DNA from: Chara braunii
Lineage: Eukaryota > Streptophyta > Charophyceae > Charales > Characeae
Length of the DNA stretch: 47,216 bases
Assembly (NCBI GenBank): GCA_003427395.1
Contig: BFEA01000028.1
Coordinates: 319,569 to 366,784 of the forward strand
Direction: 5' to 3'
How positions within the stretch are numbered: the first letter of the stretch is position 1; each line of letters starts with the position of its first letter. Below the pieces are notes generated by a model. That model made no database searches. It saw only the letters and a program-made list of their open reading frames with translations, and was not told the DNA's origin. The translations under genes and the position numbers were made by a program. Positions 43,853 through 47,216 of the stretch are shown here, in pieces.

Positions 43853-44503
43853 AGAGAAGGTTAACAACAGTCGTATTTTTCATCACCACTTCAGGACACC
43901 CTTCACCACTTCAGGATGCAGCCTGCCTAAACAGGTGGTTTTCAGGATCTTCGGACCTTTCACCACTTCAGGACCATTCAGGTCTGAAAATCCTGAATGG
44001 TCCTAAAGTGGTAAAAGCTCCGAAGACCCTGAAAACCACCTGTTTAGGTAGGCTGCATGCTCAAGTGGTGAAGGGTGGTTTTCATGGTCTTCGGACCTTT
44101 CACCACTTCAGGCGCATCCAGGATTTCAAACTGTCAAAAACTCTCACTTAACCACTTCAGGACGCCCTTCACCACTTCAGACCTGAATGGTCCTGAAGTG
44201 GTGAAAGCTCCGAAGACCCTGAAAACCACCTATTTAGGCAGGCTGCATCCTCAAGTGGTGAAGGGTGGTTTTCATGGTCTTCGGACCTTTCACCACTTCA
44301 GGACCATTCAGGATTTTCAGATTGCCCAAAACTCTCATCTCACCACTTCAGGACACCCTTCACCACTTCAGGATGCAGCTTGCCTAAACATGTGGTTTTC
44401 ACGGTCTTCGGACCTTTCACCACTTCAGGACCATTCAGGATTTTCGACTGCCCAAAACTCTCACTTCATAATTTTCATTCCTGAATTTTCAGCTACCCGA
44501 TAA
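43853..44503. mobile_element. CACTTCAGG foldback module inserted in the left arm
   Basis: Absent at the equivalent place in the right arm (about 47,025), so it is inserted between a GCCCCGCCTTCC linker and a CCACCTTGCACCGCC linker. It is built from inverted copies of about 80 bp with the phrases CACCACTTCAGGACCATTCAGG and its complement. Main hairpin: 43,901-43,982 against 43,991-44,073, spacer 8 bp, roughly 90% matched. Further inverted copies follow up to about 44,440. Its end sequences have no identified terminal repeat. Confidence 0.85.
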
Positions 44504-44685
44504 CCGCTTGTGCTGCCTTCCTCCACCTTGCACCGCCTTCCTTCCCCTGCATTCCCCTACCTTCCGCTGCCTTCAATCCCCTACCTTTCGCTGCCTTCAA
44601 TCCCCCACCTTTCACGACCTTCAATCCCCCACCTTTCGCTGCCTTCAATCCCCCACCTTTCCCTGCCTTCCCCCCCCCCGCCTTC

Positions 44686-44770
44686 ACCTTTCTCAACCTT
44701 TTGGCTAAGATCAAGTGTAGTATCTGTTATGATCAGTTTAACATCTGATCCGTCGCCCATCGAGGCACTA
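44686..44770 (+). pseudogene. U2 snRNA-derived fragment, copy b
   Basis: Same extent as copy a. Branchpoint-recognition bases GTAGTA are intact (44,717-44,722), with GATCAAGT just before. The 5' region reads CTCAACC instead of CTCGGCC. Tail AATAATAATAATAATAAAA follows. Flanked by CCTTC-rich arrays on both sides. Confidence 0.92.
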
Positions 44771-44894
44771 AATAATAATAATAATAAAATCCGCCACCTT
44801 CCTTTCCCCGTCTTCCCGCACCTTGCCCTGCCTGCCCTCCCCTGCTATCCCGCTGCCTGCCTTCCTGCGCCCCAAGTCGCTGCACTTGTGTTCT

Positions 44895-45026
44895 CCCCAC
44901 GTAATCGATCATTTTTCAAACTGGCCGATTACGTAATCGGTCAATTTCAAGAACGACCGATAAAGTAATCGACTGTTTTTGGAACTGGCCGATTACACAA
45001 TCGGCCTTTCTTGAAACTGACCGATT
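44895..45026. repeat. GATTACGTAATC palindrome cluster, left
   Basis: Starts CCCCACGTAATCGATC. Contains near-copies of the 20-bp palindrome GACCGATTACGTAATCGGTC separated by TTTCAAGAAC or TTTTGGAACT-type spacers (about 31-35 bp unit). The right cluster (46,583-46,663) is its inverted counterpart and ends GTGGGG. Confidence 0.9.
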
Positions 45027-46141
45027 GATGTAGCTTAATGGTTAGAGCACCGGTTGGAAATATGCATTGTGGTATGAGGTTGCAGCCTTGCGCATGGACA
45101 CCAGCAGGGCGTTAGAATGACGCACGACTCGACACACATTCCCTTGGGCTGACACACGGTAAGGTTATAAAGACACTGCCTGCGCACCACCCAAGGGTTG
45201 TCCATGGTGTTGTATGTCGGGTCTTGATAGTACTGCGTGGGTTGCTTGTGGCGGTTGCTCGTGATTTTTTGTTGATCTCCCCAGTTTGGCATATCACACA
45301 CAGAGACCGTTTGCAATTGTTGCTCAAATGGTAGAGTCTTCAGGTCACAGCTTGGCCTGTCATCTCTTCAAGACGAACACATAGATCCCTCTACATAGCA
45401 CTGCACATATCTGGCCATCGGGCACATACATCTTGCTGTACAGTTACACATAGCGCACATAGACTGCACATATTTGGCCTTCGGGCACATACATCTCGCT
45501 ATACAGGTACACAGAGCACACATAACCTTTGGGCAGATACAAAACACATGGCCCTATGGGTTCATACAAACATATACAGAGCCTCTGGACATACACACAT
45601 ACACACAAATTACGATACTGGGCTGGGGGGGTCTATCAGGTATATGACGAGGTCTACTCACGCATGGCTTAGCTCTGGGGTAGGTTTAGGGATATAAGTC
45701 GCTCCGGTTAGTCTGAGTTCCGCCTAGCCTTGGGTAAGCTAGGGGAAGGACGGTAGGATGTGTCCGCGGGCGCTGACCTACCTTGCTTAGGTAATCCTGG
45801 CAGGTAGACTCTCTGAATTGGGCCTGTAGAAGATTGCATGAGCCTGACGTTCAAAGTTCCCGTACGGCAAGGTTCGTCCCCTTCCACTTCCGTCAAGGCT
45901 GGGAGGTTGGCCCAACCTTGGTGCTTGCCACTGCTGTTTGGTCCAAGTTGCCCTCGATACTGGTAAGGTGAGGGTCCGGAGTGTTGGTCACACTGAGGTA
46001 GGATAGTAGCGACAAGGGTTGTGTTGGGAGTATTAACGTAGGGATGGGTAGGGTAAGTGACCTATCCTGTCAGGACAACCATTGGTTGCCGCTACTATCA
46101 ATCACCGAGGGTCTAGTCCTTGGTCTCTACAACACTCCGGG

Positions 46142-46195
<54 letters not shown>

Positions 46196-46210
46196 AACAA
46201 CAACAACGAT
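45027..46210 (+). mobile_element. SINE-like element with tRNA-type head and long poly-A tail
   Basis: Inserted in the middle of a GATTACGTAATC palindrome. CGATT is duplicated at 45,022-45,026 and 46,211-46,215, and joining the flanks restores the palindrome. The head has a pol III A-box-like TAGCTTAATGG (45,031-45,041) and a B-box-like GGTTGCAGCC (45,078-45,087). It ends in a 48-base A-run (46,146-46,193) and AAC repeats. At about 1.18 kb it is much longer than a typical SINE. No coding frame is supported. Confidence 0.68.
46146..46193 (+). repeat. Poly-A tract (48 bases)
   Basis: Uninterrupted A-run at the 3' end of the SINE-like element. Confidence 0.97.
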
Positions 46211-46288
46211 CGATTACGTAATCGGTCGTTTTTGAAACACTGATTAGTACGTAAGCGATCAGTTTAAAAAACGACAGATTATGTGGGG
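46206..46288. repeat. GATTACGTAATC palindrome cluster, middle
   Basis: One and a half palindrome units (ATCGATTACGTAATCGGTC, then a decayed copy) ending in GATTATGTGGGG, the same edge as the right cluster. Confidence 0.8.
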
Positions 46289-46582
46289 AGGTTCGTCCGC
46301 TTCCGCTTCCGTCAGGGCTGGGAGGTTGGCCCAACCTTGGTGTTTGTCACTGTTGTTTGGTCCAAGTTGCCCTCTATACTGGTAGGGTGAGGGTCCTGAG
46401 TGTTGGCCACACTGAGGCAGGATAGTAGGGACAAGGGGTGCGTTGGAGTATTAACGTGGGGATGGGTAGGGTAGGTGGCCTATCCTGTCAGGACAACCAT
46501 TAGTTGTCGCTACTAGCAATCACCGAGGGTCTGGACCTTGGCCTCTACAACACTCTGGGTTAAACAACAACAACAACAACAA
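46289..46582 (+). repeat. Partial copy of the SINE-like element (duplicated segment)
   Basis: Collinear with 45,870-46,145 at about 90% by eye: GGTTCGTCC, TTGGCCCAACCTTGG, GTTTGGTCCAAGTTGCCCTC, CACTGAGG(C/T)AGGATAGTAG and TCAATCACCGAGGGTCT-type blocks. It ends in an (AAC)n tail. Offset to the first copy is 419 bp. It may be a tandem duplication that includes the following palindrome cluster, since both copies are followed by the same GTGGGG-edged array; a 5'-truncated insertion is the alternative. Confidence 0.85.
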
Positions 46583-46663
46583 CGACCGATTACGTAATCA
46601 GCCGTTCTTGAAACTGACTAATTACGTAATCGGTCAGTTTCAAAAACGACCGATTATGTGGGG
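46583..46663. repeat. GATTACGTAATC palindrome cluster, right
   Basis: Inverted counterpart of 44,895-45,026. Ends GATTATGTGGGG at 46,652-46,663. Confidence 0.9.
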
Positions 46664-46808
46664 ATAACATAGGTGCGACAAGTCAGGGCGCAGGAAGGCA
46701 GGCCGCGGGATAGCAGGGAAGGGCAAGAGGGAAAAGGCGGGGGAATACGCGGGAGGGAAGGCAGGGCAAGGAAGGTGGCATATTTTTTAATTATTAATTT
46801 TTTTTTTT

Positions 46809-46892
46809 AGTGCCCCGATGAGCGTTGGATAAGATATTAAACTGATTAGAACACATACTACATTTGATCTTAGCCAAAAGGCCGAGAAAGGT
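46809..46892 (-). pseudogene. U2 snRNA-derived fragment, copy c
   Basis: On the minus strand: CTTTCTCGGCCTTTTGGCTAA, then GATCAAATGTAGTATGTG with GTAGTA intact, then AATCAGTTTAATATC and the stem-loop IIb region. Tail is T-rich on the plus strand (46,786-46,808). Inverted partner of copy b. Confidence 0.92.
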
Positions 46893-47126
46893 GAAGGCGT
46901 GGGGGGGAAAGGCGGGGAAAGGTGAGGGATTGAAGACAGCGGAAGGTGGAGAAATGTAGGGAAAGGAAGGCGGTGCACGGCGGAGGAAGGCGGTGCACGG
47001 CGGAGGAAGGCGGGGCAAGGTGTGGGAGGGAACGCGGGGCAAGGTGCGGGAGGGAGCGCGGGGCAAGGTGCAGGAAGGCGGCGAAAGGAAGGTGGCGGGA
47101 TTTTAAGTTTGTAATTTTTTAATTTT

Positions 47127-47210
47127 AGCGGCCCGATGGGCCACGGATCAGGTATTATACTGATCAGAGCAGATGCTACACTTGATCTTAGCCAAAAGGC
47201 CGAGAAAGGT
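47127..47210 (-). pseudogene. U2 snRNA-derived fragment, copy d
   Basis: On the minus strand: CTTTCTCGGCCTTTTGGC, GATCAAGTGTAGCATCTG (branchpoint bases GTAGCA, one change), TGATCAGTATAATACC, then GGCCCATCGGGCC forming stem IIb. T-rich stretch on the plus strand at 47,105-47,126. Inverted partner of copy a. CCTTC-rich sequence continues to the window end. Confidence 0.92.
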
Positions 47211-47216
47211 GAAGGC

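Larger units (their letters stand above)
43487..47216. repeat. Giant imperfect inverted repeat (arms 43,487-45,026 and 46,583-47,216+, right arm cut by window end)
   Basis: Going inward, each arm carries CCTTC-rich minisatellite, a U2-like fragment, an A-rich tract, a C-rich linker with CACCTTGCCCCGCCTTCC, a second U2-like fragment, an A-rich tract, a linker with CCCTGCTATCCCGC and CCTGCCTTCCTGCGCCC, CCCCAC, then GATTACGTAATC palindromes. The left arm has an extra foldback module (43,853-44,503). The centre (about 45,027-46,582) holds a SINE-like element and a partial copy. Confidence 0.88.

Noticed and set aside
44075-44503. 142-codon open frame
   Set aside because: It simply translates the CACTTCAGG inverted repeats (repeated FTTSG or PLQD phrases).
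45321-45345. Second tRNA-like D-arm (GCTCAAATGGTAGAG)
   Set aside because: No matching B-box at the right distance and no clover-leaf; at most part of the SINE-like body.

Overview
This 47.2 kb window is almost entirely repetitive DNA and I see no intact host gene. It looks like the repeat-rich nuclear genome of a streptophyte (green-plant lineage). The reasons are snRNA fragments with the plant-type U2 5' end, a LINE whose ORF1 resembles plant DUF4283-type proteins, Ty3/gypsy elements with a C-terminal chromodomain, and a primer-binding site matching tRNA-Asp. A charophyte such as Chara is my best guess; it is a guess and not shown. There are two assembly gaps (14,056-14,713 and 31,693-32,007).

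Layout. 1-930: simple repeats and non-coding DNA. 949-2,620: reverse-transcriptase remnant of a first LINE (+). About 2,690-11,240: a second, nearly full-length LINE (+) with ORF1, AP-endonuclease, reverse transcriptase and C-terminal zinc-binding segment, broken by several frameshifts and stops. 12,090-28,263: a degenerate chromodomain-bearing Ty3/gypsy element on the minus strand (chromovirus copy 1). Reading from high to low coordinates it runs LTR, short leader, protease, RT, RNase H, integrase, chromodomain, with no recognisable gag. It is interrupted by a 7.34 kb LTR-type insertion (19,154-26,493) and by smaller insertions in RT and integrase. 28,264-30,660: non-coding, with a 453 bp tandem duplication and a 25S rRNA-like fragment. 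30,660-35,576: copy 2 of the chromovirus (minus), with a 2.7 kb LTR. 35,577-42,560: a different Ty3/gypsy element (minus) with gag, protease, RT, RNase H, integrase and a tRNA-Asp-type PBS. 42,846-43,395: a G-run/ATGCAT-rich array. 43,487 to the window end: a very large inverted repeat.

The most unusual structures are three. (1) The terminal inverted repeat (43,487-47,216, continuing past the window). Each arm carries CCTTC-rich minisatellite and two U2-snRNA-derived fragments. The arms lead to short GATTACGTAATC palindromes, and a tRNA-headed SINE-like element sits in the middle with a 5-bp target duplication. (2) An array of about eleven hairpins (21,421-22,328) inside the nested LTR-type insertion. 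The hexaloop is conserved while the outer stems change sequence and keep pairing. (3) A fold-back module (43,901-44,330) inserted in only one arm of the giant inverted repeat.

The genes do not form a working pathway. They are layers of mobile elements that landed in one another, and the order of insertion can be read from the interruptions.
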